Assembly: GCA_002708145.1 (NCBI GenBank)
Contig: PAOV01000025.1
Location: forward strand, 32,099 to 48,217
Length of the DNA stretch: 16,119 nt
From: Chloroflexota bacterium
Lineage (GTDB): Bacteria > Chloroflexota > Dehalococcoidia > Lucifugimonadales > Lucifugimonadaceae
Direction: 5' to 3'
The translations under genes were made by a program, and so were the position numbers. Position 1 is the first letter of the stretch, and the number at the start of each line of letters is the position of its first letter. This document shows positions 7,513 through 14,772 of the stretch, piece by piece. The notes under the pieces are model-generated. The model had not been told where the DNA came from, made no database searches, and saw only the letters and a list, made by a program, of their open reading frames with translations.

Positions 7513-8708
7513 TTATTAACAACTTTGGTTATGCTATCAGCAATATAATCAATATTATTTGTTGTTATACCAGCTATGTTTACTCTTCCTGAGTTGACTA
7601 TATATATTGAATAATCATTTTTTAATTTTTCAACATTTTGTTTACTTAATCCTGTAAAGCTAAACATACCATTTTGTTCTACTATATATGAAAAATCTTT
7701 CATGCAATTACGCTCTTTTAAGTTTGAATTCAAGGAAATACGCATTATTTGTATTCTCTCTCTTAGCGTTTTTAATTCACTTTTCCATAGTTTTTTAAGA
7801 AAAGAATCTTGAAGAATTTCGGTAACAATATTGGATCCATGAGCAGGAGGATTTGAATAAATTGTTCTCGCAGTTTTTTTGAGTTGGCTAAGTAAATTAT
7901 CGATGTTACGATTTCTATTATTTATATATATGAGACATCCAACTCTCTCGCTATATAATCCAAAATTTTTAGAGTAACTAGAACAAATGAATAAATCATC
8001 AAGATTTTCTACTAGAATTCTAACCCCTTTTGCATCTTTATCAATCCCGCTTCCAAGACCTTGATAAGCAAAATCACATATAGTTATAATATTTTTATTT
8101 TTTAGTATTTTTGATAATTCGAGCCATTGATTATTACTTAGGTCAGCACCTGTTGGGTTATGGCAGCACCCATGTAAAACTAAAATATCACCATCAGGTA
8201 TATTAGTAACTGATGTAATAAAACCTTCAAAATCAACAGAATTTTTTTCAAAATCAAGGTAAGTATATTCTTTTGTTTTAAATCCTGATGATTCAAAAAT
8301 TGGTTTATGATTAGCCCATGTTGGATTACTAAACCATACTTTAGATTTTTGAGAAAAGCGACTTAGGAATTCAGAAACAAGTTTTAATGCTCCCGTTCCA
8401 CCAGGCGTATTTAAGCCAAAAGATGAATTATTAACTTTTTCATAAATTGATTCTCCTAAAACTAACTTAAGTGATTCAGATAAAAATTTTTTATCTCCAT
8501 CAATAGGTTTATAGGACTTTGAATAATTTTTTTCTAATAAAATTTTTTCTGCAGTTAATACGGAGTCAAAAGTTGGAGTTATACCATTATTATCTTGATA
8601 TACACCAACAGATAAATTTACTTTATTACTCTTGATATCGTTATTAAATTCAGCAGTTAGTCCAAGTATTGGATCTTTAGGAGCACTTTTTATATTTTCA
8701 AAAATCAT
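7509..8708 (-). CDS. aspC: Aspartate/aromatic aminotransferase, subgroup I-alpha (AspC/TyrB-like)
   Basis: A PLP enzyme of 399 residues that moves amino groups between aspartate (or Tyr/Phe) and 2-oxoglutarate. It aligns end to end with E. coli AspC from memory: FENIKSAPKDPILGL (3-17), TPGGTGAL (101-108), HGCCHNPTGAD (179-189), SSYSKNFGLYSERVG (243-257) and SGRVNIAG (373-380). PLP Schiff-base lysine is Lys247; Asn184, Asp212, Tyr215 and Arg255 hold the cofactor; Arg375 and Arg281 are the substrate carboxylate arginines. At positions known to separate AspC from TyrB, Val36, Thr44, Thr105 and Asn286 are AspC-like, so aspartate is the safer substrate. Its position after tyrS and near the DAHP synthase and chorismate mutase genes suggests it may also make Tyr/Phe. 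It starts five bases after the tyrS stop and is last in its unit. This subgroup is best known from enteric bacteria and mitochondria, which hints at transfer. Confidence 0.92.
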   Translation of the reverse strand: MIFENIKSAPKDPILGLTAEFNNDIKSNKVNLSVGVYQDNNGITPTFDSVLTAEKILLEKNYSKSYKPIDGDKKFLSESLKLVLGESIYEKVNNSSFGLNTPGGTGALKLVSEFLSRFSQKSKVWFSNPTWANHKPIFESSGFKTKEYTYLDFEKNSVDFEGFITSVTNIPDGDILVLHGCCHNPTGADLSNNQWLELSKILKNKNIITICDFAYQGLGSGIDKDAKGVRILVENLDDLFICSSYSKNFGLYSERVGCLIYINNRNRNIDNLLSQLKKTARTIYSNPPAHGSNIVTEILQDSFLKKLWKSELKTLRERIQIMRISLNSNLKERNCMKDFSYIVEQNGMFSFTGLSKQNVEKLKNDYSIYIVNSGRVNIAGITTNNIDYIADSITKVVNN

Positions 8709-8713
8709 AATAA

Positions 8714-10030
8714 TTATTTTATTATTTTAAGTAAAAAATAATTCTTTTTTCCTTTCCTTACCAGTAAAAATTTATTTTCGATAATATCCTGTGGATTAAT
8801 TTTGTTTTCAAAATTAGTAAACTTTTTATCATTTATATAAATACCACCTTGTTCGCATAACCTTCTTAATTCACTTTTTGATGAAAAGATTCTAATATTA
8901 TCATTTACACAAATCTCTCCAAAGTTTTTGTTTAATATGTCATTGTGTTTTATTTCAAAAATCTCAGATTTATCTAATAAGTCTTCTAAATCTGGGAGCG
9001 ATAATCTTGAAATGTCATTTATAAAGAATGCATTTGTAATTTTTTTTGCTCTATTAAGTCCGCTAGCGCCATGTACATATTTTGTAACTTCTTCAGCTAA
9101 AGTTTTTTGACCTAATCTTTTTTCTGGTTCTATGGCTAATGATTCCTGAATTTGAATAAGGTTTTCTGGAGAAATAAACGTAAAAATTTTTAAATAATTT
9201 AATATATCTTCATCACTTACATTCAAGAAAAATTGAAATAATTTATATGGAGAAGTTGCATTAGGATCTAGCGTAGGTGCACCACCAATGGATTTACCAA
9301 ACTTTTCTCCAGTAGAGGTTGTAACTAGAGGAAAAATAATTCCATGTGCTAATTCACTTTTTGTTTTTTTACCTGAATGAACTCTTCTAATTAGATCTAT
9401 ACCACCAAGAATATTACCCCATTGATCACTACCTCCAGATTGAAAGTTACATCCAAAATCTTCATATAATTTTAGAAAGTCATATGCTTGTAAAAGTTGA
9501 TAGCTAAATTCAGTGAAAGAGATTCCAGTATCTCTATCTATTCTGTTCTTAACAGATTCTCTACTTAGCATTGTATTTATTGTAAAATGTTTTCCAGTAT
9601 CTCTTAAAAAACTTAAGAGATCTTTTTTTCTAAGCCAATCTGAATTATTAATAATTTTAGCTGAGTTTTTGATTTTTTTGCTAAAATCTAAAAAAGGTGA
9701 AACCTGATCATAAATTGAGTCAACATTTTTATCAATATTCTCTTTACTTAGAAGTAATCTTTCTTCACTTCTTCCAGAAGGATCCCCTATCATTCCCGTT
9801 CCACCACCGACTAAAATTATAGGAGTATGCCCATATCTTTGTAAGCGTGCTAGACCCATAATAGCTACTAGATTACCAATATGAAGGCTACTTGCTGTCG
9901 GGTCAAATCCGTTATAGCAAGTTATTTTTTCAGAAATAAGATTATGAGTAGCTTCAGGAGTATGGTCATAAAGTAAACCTCTCCATTCCATATCTTCAAC
10001 AACGTTATTGAATATTGTTTTTTCTTTCAT
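8714..10030 (-). CDS. tyrS: Tyrosyl-tRNA synthetase
   Basis: Class I synthetase that charges tRNA-Tyr. It has 438 residues, normal for bacterial TyrRS (about 400-440). GFDPTASSLHIGN (41-53) carries the HIGH-type signature HIGN. The tyrosine pocket motifs YQLLQAYDF (177-185) and GGSDQWGNI (199-207) are present, and KFGKS (243-247) is the KMSKS loop, with the typical continuation GGAPTLDP. The C-terminal part (about 360-438, ELRRLCEQGGIYIND region) is an S4-like RNA-binding domain. Its ATG overlaps the ribF stop (ATGA, 10030-10027), so translation is probably coupled to ribF. The aminotransferase gene follows after five bases. I see no T-box leader, consistent with an internal operon position. 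Confidence 0.96.
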   Translation of the reverse strand: MKEKTIFNNVVEDMEWRGLLYDHTPEATHNLISEKITCYNGFDPTASSLHIGNLVAIMGLARLQRYGHTPIILVGGGTGMIGDPSGRSEERLLLSKENIDKNVDSIYDQVSPFLDFSKKIKNSAKIINNSDWLRKKDLLSFLRDTGKHFTINTMLSRESVKNRIDRDTGISFTEFSYQLLQAYDFLKLYEDFGCNFQSGGSDQWGNILGGIDLIRRVHSGKKTKSELAHGIIFPLVTTSTGEKFGKSIGGAPTLDPNATSPYKLFQFFLNVSDEDILNYLKIFTFISPENLIQIQESLAIEPEKRLGQKTLAEEVTKYVHGASGLNRAKKITNAFFINDISRLSLPDLEDLLDKSEIFEIKHNDILNKNFGEICVNDNIRIFSSKSELRRLCEQGGIYINDKKFTNFENKINPQDIIENKFLLVRKGKKNYFLLKIIK

Positions 10031-10941
10031 AATAATTTTTTACTGTTTAGGGCTAATTTTATTTTTTTAATATCTTTATCCATTCTATCAATTAGTTCCC
10101 TTTCTGAGTTAAATTTTTTTTCGTCTCTTATTTTTTTTATTAAGTGAATTTTTATCTCTTTAGAATATATATTTTCATTAAAGTCTATTATAAATGTTTC
10201 AATAATTCTCTCTCCATTTTTTTCAAAAGTAGGTCTTTTACCTATGCTAGTTGCTCCTAAATATTTTTTTTTATTATATTCAACTATTGATGCATAAATA
10301 CCATCATTAGGTATTACTTTACTAACAGAAGGTAATATATTAGCTGTAGGAAATCCGAGTTTTGCACCTAGATTCTTGCCTTTAATTACTTTACCCTCTA
10401 TTGTATAAAATCTACCTAATAAATCTTTTGTTTTTTCACAATCTCCTTCTTTAATTGCTTTTCGAACCAGAGTACTAGATATAACTTTACCCTTATTTTT
10501 TTTTGGCATAAATTTTATAAAGCTTATGTCTGGATGATTAGATTTTAGTTCATTGTAACCTGCCTGATCAGAACCAATTTTAGAATCTGAACCTAATAAA
10601 AAAGTATTAACTCCAAAATTTATTTTGAGTTTATCTATAAATTTTTTTGATGAAAGTTCTTGAATTTCTTTGTCAAATTTTAGTGAAATGATATTTTCTA
10701 CTCCTAGAGACTTAATTAATTGTTCTCTCTCATATAATGAACAAAGGCTTTTAATTTTTTTGGTTAAGAAAAAGTTTTTTGGTTTGTCTTCAAATATTAT
10801 AACTATTGGTATTTGATCAAATTTTTTTGCACTTTTAACTAAATAATTTATCAGTGATTTATGACCTTCATGGACTCCATCAAAAGTACCTATTGTTGCA
10901 ATTGTTGGTTTAAATAAGTTTGGTATATTTCTTAATTTCAT
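10027..10941 (-). CDS. ribF: Bifunctional riboflavin kinase / FAD synthetase RibF
   Basis: Converts riboflavin to FMN and then FAD. It has 304 residues (family about 300-320). The N-terminal adenylyltransferase domain shows GTFDGVHEGH (18-27) and ISSTLVRKAIKEGD (154-167). The segment normally written G-DFRFG is degenerate here (GSDSKIG, 117-123), though the two adjacent signatures are intact. The C-terminal flavokinase domain, about 175-300, shows GKNLGAKLGFPTANILP (188-204), with the PTAN motif at 198-201, and IETFIIDF (247-254), whose Glu248 matches the catalytic glutamate. It lies three bases after the DAHP synthase stop and overlaps tyrS by four bases. FAD from this enzyme would serve the flavin monooxygenase encoded upstream, although that dependence is general rather than specific. 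Confidence 0.94.
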   Translation of the reverse strand: MKLRNIPNLFKPTIATIGTFDGVHEGHKSLINYLVKSAKKFDQIPIVIIFEDKPKNFFLTKKIKSLCSLYEREQLIKSLGVENIISLKFDKEIQELSSKKFIDKLKINFGVNTFLLGSDSKIGSDQAGYNELKSNHPDISFIKFMPKKNKGKVISSTLVRKAIKEGDCEKTKDLLGRFYTIEGKVIKGKNLGAKLGFPTANILPSVSKVIPNDGIYASIVEYNKKKYLGATSIGKRPTFEKNGERIIETFIIDFNENIYSKEIKIHLIKKIRDEKKFNSERELIDRMDKDIKKIKLALNSKKLL

Positions 10942-10944
10942 TTT

Positions 10945-11982
10945 TCATTTACTTAGCTTTTCATTAGCATCTAGTAAAATTTTTTCTGTTGTATTCCAGT
11001 CAATACATGCATCTGTTATAGACACTCCATAATCTAAATCTGCAGGATTAATAAGTTTTTGATTTCCTTCGTTAATATGACTTTCAAGCATTATTCCAAC
11101 AATATTTTTATTACCATTGATTCTTTGATTTATTATACTTTCAAAAACTTGTGGCTGTTTTTTGTGATCTTTATAACTATTTCCATGCGAGCAATCTATT
11201 ACTATATTTGTCGGTAAAGAATTATTGTTTAGTAATTCGGTTGCTTCCTTAACATGACTAGGTTCGTAGTTTGGAACTTTACCACCTCTTAAGATAATAT
11301 GTCCGTATTTGTTTCCTGTAGTATGAATAATGGAGGCTTTTCCTGCATCATCAATCCCCAAAAAAGAATGCTCTGAGCTGCAAGATACAATAGCATCTGC
11401 AGCAATCTGACAATCTCCTGTGGTGCTATTTTTAAAACCAATAGGCATTGATAGCCCACTAGCCATTTGCCTGTGTGTTTGGCTTTCAGTTGTTCTTGCC
11501 CCTATAGCTCCCCATGAAACTAGATCTGCATAATATTGTGGAGAAATTGGATCTAAAAATTCTGTTCCACAACCAAGCCCTAAATTATTAACTTCAAGAA
11601 AAAATTTTCTTGCTCTTCTTAATCCGTTTTCTATATCGTAAGTTCCATTAAGATTGGGGTCATTAATTAATCCTTTCCATCCTACTGTAGTTCTAGGTTT
11701 TTCAAAATATACTCTCATTACTATAAGTAGTGTCTTATCTACCTCATCTGATAGTTTTTTCAATCTCTTTGCATAATCTAAGCATGCAACTTCATCATGT
11801 ATTGAACAAGGGCCAACGACAACTAATATTCTTTGATCTTTACCATCAAGTATATTTTCAATGTTTTTTCTAGCATTAGAAACAACAGAGGTAATTTCAT
11901 CTGTGATTGGCTGACTATCAAGATATTGTTTAGGAGGTAGTAAATTTTTTTGCATTTTTACTCTGAGATTTGATGTAGACAT
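10945..11982 (-). CDS. aroF: 3-deoxy-7-phosphoheptulonate (DAHP) synthase, type I-alpha
   Basis: Condenses phosphoenolpyruvate and erythrose 4-phosphate, the first step toward chorismate and the aromatic amino acids. It has 345 residues, matching the E. coli AroF/AroG/AroH size and sequence. Metal ligands are all present: Cys59 in GPCSIHD, His266 in CSHGNS, Glu300 in MLESH, Asp324 in SITDACI. The substrate loop MRVYFEKPRTTVGWKGLIND (89-108) and GARTTESQTHRQMASG (161-176) are intact. Details such as GLSMP (176-180) and CSHGNS resemble E. coli AroF more than AroG, so feedback by Tyr or Trp rather than Phe is possible, but the effector cannot be read from sequence alone. The gene symbol follows that resemblance and is provisional. 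A 94-base gap separates it from aroH, room for its own promoter. The E. coli-like subtype is unexpected outside Proteobacteria. Confidence 0.95.
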   Translation of the reverse strand: MSTSNLRVKMQKNLLPPKQYLDSQPITDEITSVVSNARKNIENILDGKDQRILVVVGPCSIHDEVACLDYAKRLKKLSDEVDKTLLIVMRVYFEKPRTTVGWKGLINDPNLNGTYDIENGLRRARKFFLEVNNLGLGCGTEFLDPISPQYYADLVSWGAIGARTTESQTHRQMASGLSMPIGFKNSTTGDCQIAADAIVSCSSEHSFLGIDDAGKASIIHTTGNKYGHIILRGGKVPNYEPSHVKEATELLNNNSLPTNIVIDCSHGNSYKDHKKQPQVFESIINQRINGNKNIVGIMLESHINEGNQKLINPADLDYGVSITDACIDWNTTEKILLDANEKLSK

Positions 11983-12076
11983 AATTTTATGGTTTTTTTA
12001 GGTTTCTATTATTTCTTTCTAAGATAGTATAAATTATTTATCAGATAAAAATTTATATTTTATTGTGATTTATTTG
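11983..12076 (-). promoter_or_regulatory. Possible internal promoter and operator upstream of the DAHP synthase gene
   Basis: This 94-base gap is the only sizeable break in the nine-gene minus-strand run. On the minus strand TATACT (12031-12026) is a good -10 candidate, with a start site expected about 35-40 bases before the ATG; no clear -35 box is present. A perfect 13-base inverted repeat, TTTATC-A-GATAAA (12037-12049), sits just upstream of that hexamer, where a repressor would act. Both could be chance in A/T-rich DNA. Confidence 0.35.
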
Positions 12077-12457
12077 TCATTTATTTTTATTTGATATATC
12101 AGGTCGAAGAATTTTAGCTTTTTTTATATACAAATGAATGATCTCTTCTTGTAATTTAGCAGTATTCCAAAGAATTAATATTCTAATACATTTTTGAAGT
12201 GCTCCTGGCTTATCAAATTCATGAGAGCACATTAGAGGAACATTAATCCATTGGATTTTTTCTCTCGCAGCTACAGCTGGGAATTCTGAATTAAGATCTT
12301 TTGTGGTGGTAAATTGAACCGCAGCTACATCTTTTTCTTTTATACCATTAGAGTTTATAAGTTTTATCATTAATTCTTCAGTTGCTTTTAATATATCTTC
12401 TGAGGAGTTTGAGTTAGAAGTAGTAGCTCCTTTTACTCCTCTAATAAAATTTGTCAT
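12077..12457 (-). CDS. aroH: Chorismate mutase, AroH class
   Basis: Rearranges chorismate to prephenate, the branch point to Phe and Tyr. It has 126 residues and belongs to the trimeric pseudo-barrel AroH fold (as in Bacillus subtilis), not the helical AroQ fold. The alignment to B. subtilis is collinear with an offset of two: Phe59, Arg65, Cys77, Glu80, Arg92, Tyr110 and Arg118 match active-site F57, R63, C75, E78, R90, Y108 and R116. The exception is residue 9, where RGVKGATT has Lys (codon AAA at 12433-12431) in place of the conserved Arg7. A Shine-Dalgarno TAAGGG lies nine bases upstream. trpA ends 19 bases before the start, so the two are probably co-transcribed. No prephenate dehydratase or dehydrogenase gene is in the window. 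Confidence 0.93.
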   Translation of the reverse strand: MTNFIRGVKGATTSNSNSSEDILKATEELMIKLINSNGIKEKDVAAVQFTTTKDLNSEFPAVAAREKIQWINVPLMCSHEFDKPGALQKCIRILILWNTAKLQEEIIHLYIKKAKILRPDISNKNK

Positions 12458-12466
12458 ATAAATTAT

Positions 12467-12472
12467 CCCTTA
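12467..12472 (-). promoter_or_regulatory. Shine-Dalgarno TAAGGG for aroH
   Basis: On the minus strand TAAGGG (12472-12467) precedes the aroH ATG (12457) by nine bases. It matches the 5' part of the TAAGGAGG consensus. It is one of only three clear ribosome binding sites in the window and confirms the chosen aroH start. Confidence 0.55.
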
Positions 12473-12476
12473 ATAT

Positions 12477-13271
12477 TTATTTTATTACCTTCGATAAAAA
12501 TTTCCCTACATTTTTTGAAGCATTTTTGTTTTCATCATCCATTATGGATTTTATAAGAGCACTACCTATAATTATTCCATCTGAAAAAGCTGCAATATCT
12601 TTTACCTGATTATTATTAGATATACCAAATCCTACAGCAACGGGTATATCAGTGTACTTCCTAACTTTAGAAACAAGTTCATTAATTCTATTGGATATTG
12701 TATTTCTCATACCAGTAACACCCAGAGAAGATATACAATATATAAAACCCGTTGCATTCTCGCAAGCTTTACGAATACTTTCTTCAGATGATGTTATTGC
12801 AAGTAAAGGAACTAGTGATATATCAAATCTTTTAGTTATTTTTAGCATTTCTTTTGATTCACTAGGTGGAAGATCTGCAATAATTAGACCATCTATATCA
12901 ATAGATTTCATTTTTGAACAAAAATTTTCAATTCCAAATGATAGCAAGCTATTATAGTAACCCATAAAAATTATCGGAATTTCTGAATGGGATAATCTAA
13001 TATTTTTTGCAATATCTAAACATTTTGATGTATTTATTCCTGAATCTAAGGCAATTTGACCAGCTTCTTGTATTATTGGGCCATCGCCTAGTGGATCACT
13101 AAAGGGTATACCCAATTCAATTATATCAACACCAGAATCAATAGCTGTTTTAACAATTTTTTCGGTACTATTTTTTTCTGGAAAACCAGCGGTTATATAA
13201 ACAATATTTGTTACTTTATTTTTATTTTTGTTAGTTTTAAAAGTATTTTCGATTCTATTAATTTTTTTCAT
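12477..13271 (-). CDS. trpA: Tryptophan synthase alpha chain
   Basis: Cleaves indole-3-glycerol phosphate to indole, which normally passes through a tunnel to TrpB. It has 264 residues (family about 250-270). The TIM-barrel signature IELGIPFSDPLGDGPIIQEA (51-70) has both catalytic acids, Glu52 and Asp63 (E. coli E49, D60). Loop 6 ISSLGVTGMR and the phosphate-binding segments VGFGIS and GIIIGSAL are present. An 18-residue Lys/Asn-rich stretch precedes the first strand. A Shine-Dalgarno AGGTG (13285-13281) nine bases upstream overlaps the stop of the preceding monooxygenase gene, so translation of the two may be coupled. trpB, normally directly upstream of trpA, is not in this window; the neighbour is instead a flavin monooxygenase. 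The catalytic residues suggest an active enzyme, with trpB presumably elsewhere. Confidence 0.95.
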   Translation of the reverse strand: MKKINRIENTFKTNKNKNKVTNIVYITAGFPEKNSTEKIVKTAIDSGVDIIELGIPFSDPLGDGPIIQEAGQIALDSGINTSKCLDIAKNIRLSHSEIPIIFMGYYNSLLSFGIENFCSKMKSIDIDGLIIADLPPSESKEMLKITKRFDISLVPLLAITSSEESIRKACENATGFIYCISSLGVTGMRNTISNRINELVSKVRKYTDIPVAVGFGISNNNQVKDIAAFSDGIIIGSALIKSIMDDENKNASKNVGKFLSKVIK

Positions 13272-13280
13272 ATATTATCA

Positions 13281-13285
13281 CACCT
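13281..13285 (-). promoter_or_regulatory. Shine-Dalgarno AGGTG for trpA, overlapping upstream stop codon
   Basis: AGGTG on the minus strand (13285-13281) lies nine bases before the trpA ATG (13271) and shares bases with the TAG stop (13286-13284) of the monooxygenase gene. It fits the GGAGGTGA end of the anti-Shine-Dalgarno complement. A ribosome ending the upstream gene would sit on this site. Confidence 0.55.
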
Positions 13286-14759
13286 ATTCATAAATAAATT
13301 CTTCGCCACTTAAGTCAATATTTGGGATTATATCTTTTTCGTACCAGTAATTCTGATTATGAACCCACTCAATATTGCTACCGCTTTTTGGCATCTTATT
13401 CAATACTCTTGAAAGGTAACCTGGGTTAAACTCTTCATCATTAATCCATGAAAGAATTTTCATATTTTCATCTTTTTTTCTTAAAGCTACTGTAATTTTT
13501 TTTGAATCAACAGTATCCATATAGTCCATTAGCCTTACCATAAAATTCGCAATCATTTCAGCTCTAAGCGTCCATGCTTGTCTAAAATAACCAAAAGTCC
13601 ATATAAGATTTGGCACTGTAGTGAACATCATTCCTCTGTAGGTGATTGTATCTTTTAAGTTTAGTATTTTTTTATCAATAATAAATTTAATATCACCTAA
13701 GACATTCATATTAAAACCAGTTGCTGCAATGATAATATCTGAATGTAATTCTAACCCAGATTTTAATAAAATACCATTCTTTGTAAACATATCTATTTCA
13801 TCTGTTACTACTGAAACATCCCCATTAGCTATTGATTTGAATAATTCAGCATCCGGAGTAAGTGCAATTCTTTGCTGCCATGGTCTATAACTTGGTGAAA
13901 AATGCTTTTCTACATCAAAATTTTCTCCAAGAATATTCTTGATTTCTTTGAGTAATTCAAATCGAACTTTTTCCGGTTCTTCACTACATCTTTTTATGAA
14001 AATTTCTTGATTGATTAATATTTGTTCTCGAACTATTTTATGAATCCAATCAGAATCGTTTGTTATATCTCTTAGAGTGCTTGCTATTTCTTCAGTCCCA
14101 ATTGTGGATGTTCTGTAAAAAGTTGGAGTTCTTTGTAGCATTGTTATATGTTTGGCTTTTTTTGCAAGAACTGGTATAGTAGTTGCTGCAGTTGCTCCAG
14201 AGCCTATAACTATAATTTTTTTATTCTTATAATTTAAATTTTTTGGCCATTCCTCTGTATGAATAAATTTGCCATTAAAATCTTTTAAGTTTTTCCATTC
14301 GGGAACATAACCTTGATTCTGCCTATAATATCCTTGGCACATCTGTAAAAAATTACAAGAAAATTTTTTCGTTTGTCTACTTTTTGTATGGTCTGCTGTT
14401 ATAAACCATTTTTTTTCTCTACTTGACCATTCTGCTTGTATGATTTTGTGGTTATATTTTATATGATTTTGTAGTTTATTTTCTTCAATTGTCTCGCCAA
14501 TATACTTTAGTATTTCTTTCGCGGTTGCAATAGGTGCATCTTTCCATGGTTTAAAACTGTATCCAAAAGTAAATAGGTCACTGTCCGAACGTACCCCTGG
14601 ATAATTATGCGTGTACCAAGTTCCACCAAAATTATCTAAAGCTTCAAGAATAAAAAAACTAGACCTTGGTCTTCCTTTTTTTAAGTAATAAGCTGATGCT
14701 ATGCCGGCGATCCCTGCACCAACAATTATGGTATCTATATGTTGAATTTTTTTGTTCAT
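13284..14759 (-). CDS. FAD- and NADPH-dependent Baeyer-Villiger-type monooxygenase, EthA-like
   Basis: A 491-residue class B flavoprotein monooxygenase. The FAD-binding GAGIAG is at 14-19, and the NADPH-binding GSGATA at 186-191. The type I Baeyer-Villiger fingerprint FxGxxxHTxxWP is exact (FNGKFIHTEEWP, 161-172), and the second motif GGxWxxxxYPGxxxD is at 45-59. ATGF (346-349) is also conserved. Along its whole length it resembles Mycobacterium tuberculosis EthA, including YRPWQQRIALTPDAELFK (291-308) and the C-terminal LPKxGS-like MPKSGS (456-461). Such enzymes insert oxygen into ketones to give esters or lactones and can oxidise sulfur groups. The substrate here cannot be read from sequence. 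It is cytosolic, with no signal peptide. It lies 29 bases after the CPBP gene and 12 before trpA, so it appears to be part of the same transcript. No Shine-Dalgarno is visible. Confidence 0.9.
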   Translation of the reverse strand: MNKKIQHIDTIIVGAGIAGIASAYYLKKGRPRSSFFILEALDNFGGTWYTHNYPGVRSDSDLFTFGYSFKPWKDAPIATAKEILKYIGETIEENKLQNHIKYNHKIIQAEWSSREKKWFITADHTKSRQTKKFSCNFLQMCQGYYRQNQGYVPEWKNLKDFNGKFIHTEEWPKNLNYKNKKIIVIGSGATAATTIPVLAKKAKHITMLQRTPTFYRTSTIGTEEIASTLRDITNDSDWIHKIVREQILINQEIFIKRCSEEPEKVRFELLKEIKNILGENFDVEKHFSPSYRPWQQRIALTPDAELFKSIANGDVSVVTDEIDMFTKNGILLKSGLELHSDIIIAATGFNMNVLGDIKFIIDKKILNLKDTITYRGMMFTTVPNLIWTFGYFRQAWTLRAEMIANFMVRLMDYMDTVDSKKITVALRKKDENMKILSWINDEEFNPGYLSRVLNKMPKSGSNIEWVHNQNYWYEKDIIPNIDLSGEEFIYE

Positions 14760-14772
14760 AAATTATTTAATT

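Noticed and set aside
7509..7530. AGTT-ATTAAC-AACT repeat as a bidirectional terminator between the DUF1015 and aspC genes
   Set aside because: Four-base, A/T-rich arms without a T-tract are too weak to support a terminator.
8928..9110. 60-codon plus-strand ORF
   Set aside because: Antisense shadow inside the tyrS C-terminal region; no start signal or family resemblance.
9513..9707. 64-codon plus-strand ORF with hydrophobic sequence
   Set aside because: Antisense shadow inside tyrS; hydrophobicity follows from the complementary codons of charged, A-rich sequence.
12652..12957. 101-codon plus-strand ORF
   Set aside because: Antisense to trpA, which has all catalytic residues; no ribosome binding site or domain.
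13642..13890. 82-codon plus-strand ORF
   Set aside because: Antisense to the monooxygenase gene, which is well supported by fingerprints.
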